Assembly: GCF_008633915.1 (NCBI RefSeq)
Contig: NZ_VJNV01000002.1
Span: 1 to 64,000 of the forward strand
Direction of reading: 5' to 3'
Source of the DNA: Campylobacter sp. LR291e
Lineage (GTDB): Bacteria; Campylobacterota; Campylobacteria; Campylobacterales; Campylobacteraceae
Length of the DNA stretch: 64,000 nt
Shown here: positions 27,215 to 35,366 of the stretch, piece after piece
Layout of the letters: every line of letters begins with the position of its first letter
Position numbering within the stretch: the first letter of the stretch is position 1
Position numbers and translations under genes: made by a program
Notes under the pieces: generated by a model
What the model was told of the DNA's origin: nothing
Seen by the model: the letters and a program-made list of their open reading frames with translations, nothing else
Database searches by the model: none

Positions 27215-27234
27215 ATACTTAAATAAGGTATATT

Positions 27235-27660
27235 ATGAAAATTATTTTATTAATTTTTTACACTTTTTCTTTTGCAATAGCTATTGAAACTATGAATGTG
27301 TTAGAAGAGTATAAATAACCATATGCATATGAACAACGAGTTATAGCTTTAAAAAAAAGAGGTTTTGAATATTGCTTAAAACTTATTAAAAGTAATTATT
27401 ATCCATTGTTATCAGATGATATATATCAAATTAACAATTATTTTTTAATTAAACATTTTGAAACTAAAATAGGTTTAAATAATAAAGAATGGTTAAATAA
27501 CGATAAAAATAAGTTTAAAAAATTTATTTGGAAATTAAGATTGTCAGTAAATATGAAAAATACATATTCTATGCAATGCCTTGATATATATAATAATTCA
27601 AAAGAATATCAAGACGAGATTGAGCGTATAGTTAAAAAATATTATAAAAATTGTAAGTAA
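27235..27660 (+). pseudogene. Tai4-like immunity gene copy 2, one in-frame stop
   Basis: 142 codons in a single frame with one TAA at codon 28 (27316-27318), just before PYAYEQRV. Signal peptide MKIILLIFYTFSFAIAIET; the C-terminus MQCLDIYNNSKEYQDEIERI fits the M-[KQ]-C-[IL]-D-[LIF]-[YF] block near the end of Tai4 immunity proteins as I recall them. The TAA falls within one codon of the second TAA in copy 1, so the two share a stop by descent or the stop is somehow tolerated. A fragment of 84 residues could still be made from the ATG-like frame at 27406 but would lack the signal peptide. Confidence 0.5.
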
Positions 27661-27713
27661 TATAAAATCTAGAAGTATATAAATAAAAAAATTTGCAAAA
27701 AACAAACAATAAA

Positions 27714-28355
27714 CTAAGACGCTATATTTAAATTTGAGCCTATTTCTTTGTTTTGTGTATAAGCACTAAATACATAATTATTTTTTGCTAAATTTGAAAT
27801 AGTATAGCTTGAAGTCGTTGAAGTGTTTATTTTTTCGGGTGTATCTACTTCAAAGCCTTCTTCTTCGTTTGAATTTTGTGTATCCTTTTTTTCCTCAAGT
27901 TCGGCCTTTTGTTCTTCATTTTTTTGAACCCTTGCCTCACTTTCCATTTTTAAGGCATCATTTGCCACCCTATAATCTTGTGGACTAGGGTCAGCCGGTG
28001 CCATGGCAGCAGCATAAATTTTTCTAGCATTTACTATAGTTTGTTCAGGTGTTCCACCTTTTTTCATACTAATAGGTACCTCACCAGCCACCGCATACAT
28101 TTGATTATCAGGTCCCTTTTCATAGCTATAATTTGCACTACCAGTAAGCCCTCCACCAGCTGCTTGATGTGCTGCTTCGTGTGCTCTTACTTCTCTATCT
28201 ATTTGTTGCAGTTCTTTAACCTGCCTTAACTCGCTATCATTTAACTCAACGCCGTTTATTTGCGTGGTGTCTTCTTGGTTTGTAGAATTTGTATCTTCTA
28301 AATTTTGTGAATTGTAAAAAGAAAAGGTATTATAAAGATTTGAATTAATTTGCAT
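27714..28355 (-). CDS. SprA-related putative metalloprotease
   Basis: 213 residues. The core EVRAHEAAHQAAGGGLTGSA contains an HEAAH zinc-type motif, followed by YAVAGEVPISMKKGGTPEQT and YAAAMAPADPSPQD, the hallmarks of the SprA-related family (named for a Shewanella protein). Both ends are low-complexity, rich in Asn, Thr, Glu and Lys. The start at 28355 (MQINSNLYN) is chosen because AAGGAG sits 6 bases before it; the ATG ten codons upstream lacks one. No signal peptide. The protease activity is inferred from HExxH-like residues only. Confidence 0.75.
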   Translation of the reverse strand: MQINSNLYNTFSFYNSQNLEDTNSTNQEDTTQINGVELNDSELRQVKELQQIDREVRAHEAAHQAAGGGLTGSANYSYEKGPDNQMYAVAGEVPISMKKGGTPEQTIVNARKIYAAAMAPADPSPQDYRVANDALKMESEARVQKNEEQKAELEEKKDTQNSNEEEGFEVDTPEKINTSTTSSYTISNLAKNNYVFSAYTQNKEIGSNLNIAS

Positions 28356-28458
28356 TTTTTCTCCTTTTCTTTGATTTTTAATCATTTTACTTTAACTTTG
28401 CTTAAAAATTTATACAATTTTTTGTAAAATATGTCAAATTTTTAACAAAGGATAAAAG

Positions 28459-28824
28459 ATGATTTATGAAAATAATTTTTTCTACATAGAAAAAGAAGAG
28501 TCTCAAATTCCATGGCTTAAAATTTTTACAAAGAAAGAATATAAAGAACTTAGCCATTGTCCAAAAAAGGTCCAAAAAAAGCTTTTTAAGCTTGTTTTAA
28601 AAGCAGAAAAAGCAATGCTAGAATTTTATAAACCTGATAAAATCAATATAGCATCCTTTGCAAACTATGTACCAAGGGTTCATTTTCATGTAATGGCTCG
28701 CTTTAAAGATGATGCTTTTTTCCCAGAATGTATGTGGGGAAAGCAGCAAAGAGAGATTAAGTCTTTAAATTTGGCTGATTTTAATGATTTTGTATCATTT
28801 TTGCACAAAAGGCTTAAAAAATAA
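28459..28824 (+). CDS. Small HIT-family protein
   Basis: 121 residues. The segment NYVPRVHFHVMARFKDD gives the histidine-triad strand (H-phi-H-phi), although the third His of the classical HxHxHxx is replaced (VHFHVMA), and FPECMWG follows. HIT proteins hydrolyse or transfer nucleotidyl groups. With only two triad His, catalysis is uncertain. I recall a HIT-like gene next to the yceI gene in C. jejuni (Cj0419-Cj0420), and the same pairing is seen here: yceI begins 68 bases downstream in the same direction. Confidence 0.7.
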   Translation: MIYENNFFYIEKEESQIPWLKIFTKKEYKELSHCPKKVQKKLFKLVLKAEKAMLEFYKPDKINIASFANYVPRVHFHVMARFKDDAFFPECMWGKQQREIKSLNLADFNDFVSFLHKRLKK

Positions 28825-28892
28825 TTTTTGTTAATTTATAATTTATATTGCAAGGTTAAAATTACATATAATTTTCAAATTAAGGAGAAAAA

Positions 28893-29459
28893 ATGAAAAA
28901 AATTTTACTTAGTTCGCTTGTAGCGGTTAGTTTGCTTAGTACTTCGCTTTTAGCAAAGGAATATAGCCTAGATAAAACTCATACTGATGTTGGTTTTAAG
29001 ATTAAACACCTTGGTATTAGTAATGTAAAGGGAAATTTTAAGGATTATTCTGCAGTTATTGATTTTGACTCAGCGAATTTTACCTTTTCAAAACTTGAAG
29101 CAAATATTAAGGTAAATTCTATTAATACAGAAAATACTTCAAGGGATAAGCACTTATTACAAGATGATTTTTTCAAAGAAAAATCTCATCCAGAAATTAA
29201 ATTTGTTATGAAAAAATATGAAAAAATTAGCAATGAAAAGGGTAAGATGACAGGGACCTTAACCATGATAGGTGTTTCGAAGGATATTAGCTTAGATACT
29301 GAGATTGGTGGTGTTGCTAAGGGAAAAGATGGCAAAGAAAAAGTAGGCTTTACCCTAAATGGTAAGATTAATAAAGATGAGTTTAATCTTGCAAAAGATG
29401 CTAGTACTTTAGGTAGCGAAGTAAGCCTTAGTATAGAGGTTGAAGCTAACGAAAAATAA
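28893..29459 (+). CDS. Periplasmic YceI-family protein
   Basis: 188 residues with a cleavable signal peptide (MKKILLSSLVAVSLLSTS, then LLA before KEYSLDKTHTDVGF). The lipocalin-like YceI barrel is recognisable from KTHTDVGFKIKHLGISNVKG, SRDKHLLQDDFFKEKSHPEI and GTLTMIGVSKDISLD. Family members bind isoprenoid-type lipids in the periplasm, and some are acid or host-contact induced. AAGGAG precedes the start. It ends at a strong terminator shared with the converging membrane gene. Confidence 0.9.
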   Translation: MKKILLSSLVAVSLLSTSLLAKEYSLDKTHTDVGFKIKHLGISNVKGNFKDYSAVIDFDSANFTFSKLEANIKVNSINTENTSRDKHLLQDDFFKEKSHPEIKFVMKKYEKISNEKGKMTGTLTMIGVSKDISLDTEIGGVAKGKDGKEKVGFTLNGKINKDEFNLAKDASTLGSEVSLSIEVEANEK

Positions 29460-29467
29460 TTTTTACA

Positions 29468-29496
29468 AAGACTTAAAGTCGTTGCTTTAAGTCTTT
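29468..29496. terminator. Bidirectional terminator after yceI
   Basis: Stem AAGACTTAAAG (29468-29478) / CTTTAAGTCTT (29485-29495) with a 6-base loop and flanking T/A runs. It overlaps the last codons of the converging GGDEF-like gene. Confidence 0.7.
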
Positions 29497-30414
29497 TAAA
29501 CTTTGTGTTAATTCCTTTGTGTTATTGCTCCAAACTATTTTAAAATCTAGCTTAAATTTTTCATCTTCTATGCTAAACTCTTTATTTCTAAGTAAGGATT
29601 CTAAAAAAGCTAAGTGTTTTAAGGCCTTGTTTTGATTTTCAAAAACTAATACAAAATCATCATCACTTACAAAAATTTTTGTCTTAAATTTTCTTAATAC
29701 CTTGCCAAGTTGCCTCAAAATAAGCCTTTTGTAAGCAGTTTGTACATAATCAAATTCATTAAAATGAAGTAGGGCAATTACAAAATTTTCTTTATTTTTT
29801 AGGTAGTATCTTAGCATTTTTTGATTGGGTAATTTTGTCATTTCATCATAAAAAAAGGCCTTATATAGCTTAAAAATCAAATACACAAAAAAGACAAAAC
29901 TTGCAAATTCAAAGTACGAACAAAGGCTTAATCTTGTATATAAAAATTGAACAAAGGCTAAAATATAGGCTAGTAATAAATAATACTGCATACTTTTAAT
30001 ACATCTTGCAAGAACTAAAAAAGCCATTATTGAAAAGATAATAAAACCAAATTCGCTAAGTGGGGTAAAAATGCTTAAATTTATGATTTTTACCTTTGAA
30101 ATTTCACTTAAAAAATTGGTATTCTTGCTTAGAAAAATGCTAATAAACATAAAGACAATCAAGCATAAAAAATTTATTAAATTTTCTTTGCAAAATATGA
30201 TTTTATTTTCTTTGCTAAGGCATAAAAGTCCAAATAAAAGTGGCAAGAAAGTAAAATTAATTAAATGTGCTTGATAAATGCTCGTGTAAAGATAGGTACT
30301 TTTTGCTATTAAAAGTCCAAGGCTTATAAAAAAAATGCGAGTATAAAGAAAGTAAAAGGCTAAGCAAATAACGATAAAATCAAAAATCAAGCTAAAATTT
30401 AATACAAAATTCAA
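29473..30414 (-). CDS. Membrane protein with degenerate GGDEF-like domain
   Basis: 313 residues: six or so N-terminal membrane spans (residues 1-175), then a soluble domain. That domain opens with FYDEMTKLPNQKMLRYYL, matching the D-x-LT-x-LPN start of GGDEF domains. Where the active-site RxGGDEF turn should be, it reads IFVSDDDFVLVFEN, so SDDDF replaces GGDEF. Catalysis of c-di-GMP synthesis is therefore unlikely; a nucleotide-binding or structural role is possible. The last 40 residues (FKLDFKIVWSNNT) keep the closing beta-strand of the fold. It diverges from cee. Confidence 0.7.
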   Translation of the reverse strand: MNFVLNFSLIFDFIVICLAFYFLYTRIFFISLGLLIAKSTYLYTSIYQAHLINFTFLPLLFGLLCLSKENKIIFCKENLINFLCLIVFMFISIFLSKNTNFLSEISKVKIINLSIFTPLSEFGFIIFSIMAFLVLARCIKSMQYYLLLAYILAFVQFLYTRLSLCSYFEFASFVFFVYLIFKLYKAFFYDEMTKLPNQKMLRYYLKNKENFVIALLHFNEFDYVQTAYKRLILRQLGKVLRKFKTKIFVSDDDFVLVFENQNKALKHLAFLESLLRNKEFSIEDEKFKLDFKIVWSNNTKELTQSLKDLKQRL

Positions 30415-30483
30415 AGACTTTCCTTATAAAAAACATATTTTATAATAAAAAAGCTAATATTTTAATATTGTAATAAATTTTGC

Positions 30484-30489
30484 TATAAT
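30484..30489 (+). promoter_or_regulatory. Candidate -10 box for cee
   Basis: TATAAT preceded by GC, 20 bases before the cee start codon. Upstream, AATATTTTAATATT (30456-30469) is an A/T inverted repeat that might bind Fur, but the match is weak. Confidence 0.45.
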
Positions 30490-30509
30490 CAACTTTTTTA
30501 AGGAGAAAA

Positions 30510-31301
30510 ATGTATAAAATTTGCTTTTGTTTAATACTTCTTTTTACTTTTTTAAATGCAAAACCAAAGCAAGTTATAGAAGAACTTTCTAAAAATGCTT
30601 TTTTGAATTTTGATATTTTAGCACCTGTAAAATTAAGTCATCATGGGCAAGATTATGAAATTTATATTGCTAAGACTAAAAAAGAGGCAAAAAATTATAA
30701 GGTATTGTATTTTACAGACGCAGATGCCTTTTTTCCAAGTTTTTTAAATTTATACGATAAAAACGATGATTTAATCTTAGTAGGCATAGGATATGGTAAA
30801 AATTTAGCCTTTCATAAACAAAAAAGAATGAAAGATTATACGCCAAAAATAAGTGGCAGCGAAGTTGGTGGAGGAGATAAGGAATTTTTAGTCTTTTTAA
30901 AAGAATTTTTAATGCCTTATATTAAAGATAATTTTGCTATAAATGAAAATTACCAAGGATTTTTTGGTCATTCTTTTGGAGGCTTATTTGCCTTAAATAC
31001 CTTACTTAAAGAAAGTTCTTTATTTACTCATTATTTTATAATTAGCCCATCGCTTTGGTGGGGAGAAAGTGCTTTTTTACCCACAAAATTAAGTCTTTTA
31101 AATTGTCCAAATATCTTTTTAGCAAAGGGTAGCTTAGAAAAAAACACGCATTCTTTAAAAGATTCAAAAATAAATATTAATGATTTAGCCACAAAATTAA
31201 GGCAAGATAGTAAGTGCACAATAAATTTGCATATCTTTGAAAATGAAAGCCATGGTAGCGTTATAAAAAAGGCCATGAAATTTAGCCTAGATAATTTTTA
31301 A
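30510..31301 (+). CDS. cee: Periplasmic trilactone siderophore esterase Cee
   Basis: 263 residues with a signal peptide (MYKICFCLILLFTFLNAK). It belongs to the IroE/Fes-like alpha/beta hydrolases: the nucleophile elbow is YQGFFGHSFGGLFALNTLL (GHSFG), the family segment SPSLWWGES follows, and the closing FENESHGSVIKKAM holds the catalytic His. C. jejuni Cee (Cj1376) hydrolyses enterobactin-type siderophores in the periplasm so that iron can be released. A strong AAGGAG precedes the start. It stands alone, overlapping by 4 bases the end of the converging metallopeptidase gene. Confidence 0.8.
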   Translation: MYKICFCLILLFTFLNAKPKQVIEELSKNAFLNFDILAPVKLSHHGQDYEIYIAKTKKEAKNYKVLYFTDADAFFPSFLNLYDKNDDLILVGIGYGKNLAFHKQKRMKDYTPKISGSEVGGGDKEFLVFLKEFLMPYIKDNFAINENYQGFFGHSFGGLFALNTLLKESSLFTHYFIISPSLWWGESAFLPTKLSLLNCPNIFLAKGSLEKNTHSLKDSKININDLATKLRQDSKCTINLHIFENESHGSVIKKAMKFSLDNF

Positions 31302-31906
31302 AATTCCTTTTCAATTTGTCTGTATTCTGGCATAAAATTTTCTATAAAGGCATAAAATTCTTTGCTGTGATTTGGAAATTTAATATGGGTTAATTCGTGT
31401 AAAATAACATATTCTATACATTTTAGGCTCTTTTGCATAAGCTTAATATTTAAATTTATATAGCCTTTTTTGTGATTACAAGAACCCCAGCGAGTTTTCA
31501 TTGTTTTAATGCTTAAATGCGTGTAGTTTAAATTAGTCAATCTAGCATATTTTTTAAGATAAAAAGAAAAAATAAGTCTTGCATTCATTTTTAAAAATGC
31601 GTTTAAATGCCTTTTAGATGGGCTATTTATGCAAGTTTTATTAAAAAAAGTTTTTTTAAAAGAAGGGTTAAAATTTAATTCATAGCACTTATTTAAAAAA
31701 TAAAAATTTTCATCCTTTTTATAATTTTTTTCTACATTTTCAAGCCAAGTTTTATTTTTATCTAAAAAATTATAAACTAATTTTTGAGAGGTTTTTTTAG
31801 GGATACTTAGATAAAAAAAGCCCTCGTTAAATTTCAAATGCAAATACTTAATAGGCTTGATTTTATAGTAAAACACTCGCCCTTCATAAAAAAAACTTTC
31901 TAGCAT
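31298..31906 (-). CDS. YgjP-like metallopeptidase-domain protein
   Basis: 202 residues of the DUF45/YgjP family. The zinc motif is VILHELTHIKFPNHSKEFY (HExxH with a further His), preceded by the usual KTRWGSCNHKKGYINLNIKL. No signal peptide; such proteins are presumed cytoplasmic metalloproteases or nucleoprotein-processing enzymes and are often found beside restriction systems, though none is here. It starts 1 base after the MATE gene stops, and likely shares its transcript. Confidence 0.88.
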   Translation of the reverse strand: MLESFFYEGRVFYYKIKPIKYLHLKFNEGFFYLSIPKKTSQKLVYNFLDKNKTWLENVEKNYKKDENFYFLNKCYELNFNPSFKKTFFNKTCINSPSKRHLNAFLKMNARLIFSFYLKKYARLTNLNYTHLSIKTMKTRWGSCNHKKGYINLNIKLMQKSLKCIEYVILHELTHIKFPNHSKEFYAFIENFMPEYRQIEKEF

Positions 31907-33223
31907 TTATACAAGAACCTTTCCTTGCCATTTTTTACTTTTCCAACGATAAGAATTTGCAAGTCCTCTAAAAAATTCATCAGCACAAAAACCTATCCAA
32001 ATGCCTAAAATTCCAAGATTCATATTAAAGCATAAGAAAAAGCCAAGTGGCAATGAAACTCCTATCATAAAGATTAAGCCACTAAAAAATGGAAATTTTG
32101 CATCCCCGCTTGCCCTTAGGGCATTTACCATTATGATATTAAAGGTCCTTGATAATTCTAAAAAGATTGAGAGTGCAAAAAGTGGTATCATAATCTTTCG
32201 TAAAGTCTCATCAAGTTTTAATAAATCCATAGTAAAATCTTGTAAAGCAAAATTAAGCACAGCCACAACTCCACTTGCTAACAAGCTTAAATACAAGGCC
32301 ATCCAGGTATGTTTATAAGCTATCTCATTGTATCTTGCCCCTACTAATTTTCCTATTATTATCTCATTTGCTATGCTAATTGCTTGACCTATTAACATTA
32401 TAAGCATAGAAATTTGAAAATATATAGTTTGAACGCTTAAATTTTCTTTTCCTAAACTTGCTACAAAGCTAAAAGCTATGGTGTATTGGACTATCCATAT
32501 AAGATTTTCACCAGCTGAAAAGCCACCTATATTAAAGATTTTTTTAAGAATTTCTTTTTCAAAGGCTATCATTTCTTTAAATTTAAGATAAATTTTAAGT
32601 TTAAAAATAAGTATTAAAAGTAGTAAACTTACTACCACAATTCGCCCTGCTATGTTTGCTAGGCCAACCCCAAAGAGTTCTAAATTTGTATAGTGAAGTA
32701 CGAAAAAATTGCCAATAACAATTACTATATCCATTAAAAAGCCAACGCACATAACCCAGTAAGCAAGATTGTAAACTCTTACAATGGCTGCTAAAACAAT
32801 GGCTATAGCGTCAAAAAACAAACAAATTCCAAGCATATGCAAATAAATAGTACTATCTTTCATAAGCTCATTTGGAATTTGCATAAGTTTTAACAAAATT
32901 TCACCCTGCCACACTATAAAAAAGGCACAAGTAAAGCCAAGTAAGGCATTTAAAAAAAGGCTTTGATGAATCACCTTTCTTGCTATTTGTTTATCCTTTG
33001 CCCCTATTGCTTGTGCGATTACTACGCTACAACCTATGCTTAAAAAATTAAAGATTGTAAAAAATAAATCTGTTATTTGATTTCCAGCCCCCATTGCCCC
33101 GACTAAGAAATTTGAGTAATGAGAAACCATAGCTGTATTTATGATTAAGGATAAAATTTTAGATAACATATCCCAAAAAATAGGAATGCTAAGCTGTCTT
33201 AATGAGAGTTGTTTTTTAGGCAT
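31907..33223 (-). CDS. MATE-family efflux pump
   Basis: 438 residues with 12 predicted spans in two homologous halves (MPKKQLSLRQLSIPIFWDML opens the first; IGGFSAGENLIWIVQYTIA the second). Conserved MATE features include GAMGAGNQITDLFFTIFNFL and VSLPLGFFLCFNMNLGILGI. Such proteins expel cationic drugs or metabolites using Na+ or H+. It lies between the dihydroorotase-like and YgjP genes, with stop/start overlaps on both sides. Substrates unknown. Confidence 0.88.
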   Translation of the reverse strand: MPKKQLSLRQLSIPIFWDMLSKILSLIINTAMVSHYSNFLVGAMGAGNQITDLFFTIFNFLSIGCSVVIAQAIGAKDKQIARKVIHQSLFLNALLGFTCAFFIVWQGEILLKLMQIPNELMKDSTIYLHMLGICLFFDAIAIVLAAIVRVYNLAYWVMCVGFLMDIVIVIGNFFVLHYTNLELFGVGLANIAGRIVVVSLLLLILIFKLKIYLKFKEMIAFEKEILKKIFNIGGFSAGENLIWIVQYTIAFSFVASLGKENLSVQTIYFQISMLIMLIGQAISIANEIIIGKLVGARYNEIAYKHTWMALYLSLLASGVVAVLNFALQDFTMDLLKLDETLRKIMIPLFALSIFLELSRTFNIIMVNALRASGDAKFPFFSGLIFMIGVSLPLGFFLCFNMNLGILGIWIGFCADEFFRGLANSYRWKSKKWQGKVLV

Positions 33224-34395
33224 TAAAATACCTTTTTGCCATTTATAAAATGAGCCCTCACCTCTCCAAAAATTTTATCTTTTGCATATAAACTGCTTGA
33301 ATTTAAAGTTAATTTTTTATTTTCATCAAAAAGTACTAAATTTGCTACCTTGCCAACTTCTATTTTTCCACTATTTAAACCAAGAAGTAGGGCAGGGTTA
33401 AGGCTTGTGATTTTACAAAGTTCTTCCCAGCTAAAATTATTATTTTTAATCAAAAAGGTATAACAAAGGCTTATAAATTCGCACACACTATGAATTCCAA
33501 AGGCTGCCTCATCAAAGGATAAATCCTTTAAGCTTATGGATTTAGGAGAATGTAAAGAGCTTAAAAAGCTGATTTTGCCATTTTTTAGAGCATTTTTTAG
33601 AGCCTTTGAATCGGCTTTTGAGCGAAGTGGAGGTAGTATCTTTGAAGAGGTATTAAAGTCATCACACGCACTATCATCTTTAATTAAATGGTGTATACTA
33701 GTCATTACAAGTTCGTTTTCTAACAAATTTAAAGAATCTTTAAGGGTAATAATATCAAAAATCACCCTTGCCTTATAAAATTTAGCAATTTCTTTTATCT
33801 TGGCTACCTCGCTTGTTTCAGCCACCTCGCTAATGCCAACAAGACCTAACTCAAAGCTTTTTTCACACTCATTCATAACCCCATTATCATCAAAATCCAT
33901 ATTTAAGCATTGGGCGAAAATAGGGACATTTTTCATAAAGGCATATTGTGCAGCCATTCTTAAAATATTTGCATTAAAACTACTTTGAAGTTCGATTCCA
34001 AAGGCACCTTTATTTATAAGAGTGGCTAAATTTCTAAATTCATTTTCTTTATTTAAAACCTTAATACTTGCAAAAATTTCTATCTTTTTTTGCCTTAAAT
34101 TTTGTAAAAACAAGGCAAAACTTTCTTCATCAAAATACATTTCATCTCTTAAAACTATGCTTGAAATTCCACTCTTTAAGCATTCATTTTCTAAAAGTTC
34201 TAAATTTTCAAGGCTAAATTTATTATTTTTAAGATTGATATTTAAGTCTATAAAAGAAGGGATTAAAGTTAAGCCACTAGCATCAAAACTTTCACCTTTT
34301 AAGGAATTTGCAGGGGCTATTGTACTTATAAGTCCATTTGAAATTTCAAGGTCTTGTTCTTTTTTTCCATAAATTTTTGCATTTTTTATAATCAT
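33223..34395 (-). CDS. Dihydroorotase homologue lacking metal-binding histidines
   Basis: 390 residues of the class I dihydroorotase family (GLTLIPSFIDLNINL, CLKSGISSIVLRDE, ITSLNPALLLGL, EVGKVANLVLFDE). The DxHxHxR metal motif is replaced by DLNINLK, and the later HI-x-HVS strand reads VIFDIIT, so both zinc-ligand sets are gone. An inactive PyrC-like protein can serve as a structural partner of aspartate transcarbamoylase, as in Pseudomonas; this is the likely role. I recall the C. jejuni counterpart being called pyrC2 and lying beside gpsA, as here (4-base overlap). Confidence 0.82.
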   Translation of the reverse strand: MIIKNAKIYGKKEQDLEISNGLISTIAPANSLKGESFDASGLTLIPSFIDLNINLKNNKFSLENLELLENECLKSGISSIVLRDEMYFDEESFALFLQNLRQKKIEIFASIKVLNKENEFRNLATLINKGAFGIELQSSFNANILRMAAQYAFMKNVPIFAQCLNMDFDDNGVMNECEKSFELGLVGISEVAETSEVAKIKEIAKFYKARVIFDIITLKDSLNLLENELVMTSIHHLIKDDSACDDFNTSSKILPPLRSKADSKALKNALKNGKISFLSSLHSPKSISLKDLSFDEAAFGIHSVCEFISLCYTFLIKNNNFSWEELCKITSLNPALLLGLNSGKIEVGKVANLVLFDENKKLTLNSSSLYAKDKIFGEVRAHFINGKKVF

Positions 34396-35288
34396 TTTTT
34401 ATCCTTTAGCAAAGTACTTAGAGCGTCCTTTACATTTTTACCATTTAAAACAGCAACTACTTCATTTACAATAGGCGTATAAATATCATTTTTTTTAGCT
34501 AATTCTTGCAAACCATAAGCAGTTGGGATTCCTTCTATTACTTCTTTTAATTCTTTGATAATCTCATCCTTGCTTAATCCTTTACTAAGCATTAAACCAC
34601 AGCGATAATTCCTTGAAAGCGTACTAGTTGCAGTTAAAAATAAATCTCCGGCCCCACTTAATCCTAAAAAAGTTTCTTCTTTAGCTCCAAAGAATTTACC
34701 AAATCTATGCATTTCTATAAGACCTCTTGATATCAAAGAAGCCCTAGCGTTATTGCCAAGATTTAGGCCATCACTTATTCCACTAGCAATGGCTAATACA
34801 TTTTTATACGCCCCACATATTTCAGCTCCCTTTATGTCGCTATCAATATAGGTTTTTATATAGCTTGGGAAAAAACTAGCAAATTTTTTACAAAGTTCTA
34901 AATTTTCACCACTTATAACAAGGCCACAAGGAAGTTTTTGCATAACCTCGCTTGCAAAAGAAGGACCACTTAAAACGCAAAAATTTTCTTTATCTACAAA
35001 TTTTAAAAATATCTCATCTAGGAAAGAATTAGTACTTATATCAATGCCCTTTGAGGCAAGTAAAATTTTTTGATTTTTATTTTTAAAATGTTCTTTTAGC
35101 CAGGGTAAAATTCCTTGAGTACTTAGTACAAATATTAAAAACTCGGCCTTTAAGGCCTCTTCAATACTAACAAAGTCCTTTATATTTTTTTTAGAATATG
35201 AAGTAATTACACAAGAATAATTTTCATTAATTGCATTTTTTAAGGCAAGTCCCCATTTTCCAGCACCGATAATTGCGATTTTATCCAT
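34392..35288 (-). CDS. gpsA: Glycerol-3-phosphate dehydrogenase [NAD(P)+]
   Basis: 298 residues, slightly shorter than typical. The NAD-binding loop is AIIGAGKWGLALKNAI, the catalytic Lys lies in GAYKNVLAIASGISDG, and substrate residues are in NNARASLISRGLIEM and GLSGAGDLFLTATS. It reduces dihydroxyacetone phosphate to sn-glycerol-3-phosphate for phospholipid synthesis. It overlaps the following dihydroorotase-like gene by 4 bases. Confidence 0.95.
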   Translation of the reverse strand: MDKIAIIGAGKWGLALKNAINENYSCVITSYSKKNIKDFVSIEEALKAEFLIFVLSTQGILPWLKEHFKNKNQKILLASKGIDISTNSFLDEIFLKFVDKENFCVLSGPSFASEVMQKLPCGLVISGENLELCKKFASFFPSYIKTYIDSDIKGAEICGAYKNVLAIASGISDGLNLGNNARASLISRGLIEMHRFGKFFGAKEETFLGLSGAGDLFLTATSTLSRNYRCGLMLSKGLSKDEIIKELKEVIEGIPTAYGLQELAKKNDIYTPIVNEVVAVLNGKNVKDALSTLLKDKK

Positions 35289-35366
35289 AAATTTAGCCTT
35301 GATTTTTTAATCTTAATTTTAACAAAGTTTTATTAAAAGTTAGGTTTTAAGTATAAAAATTTACAA

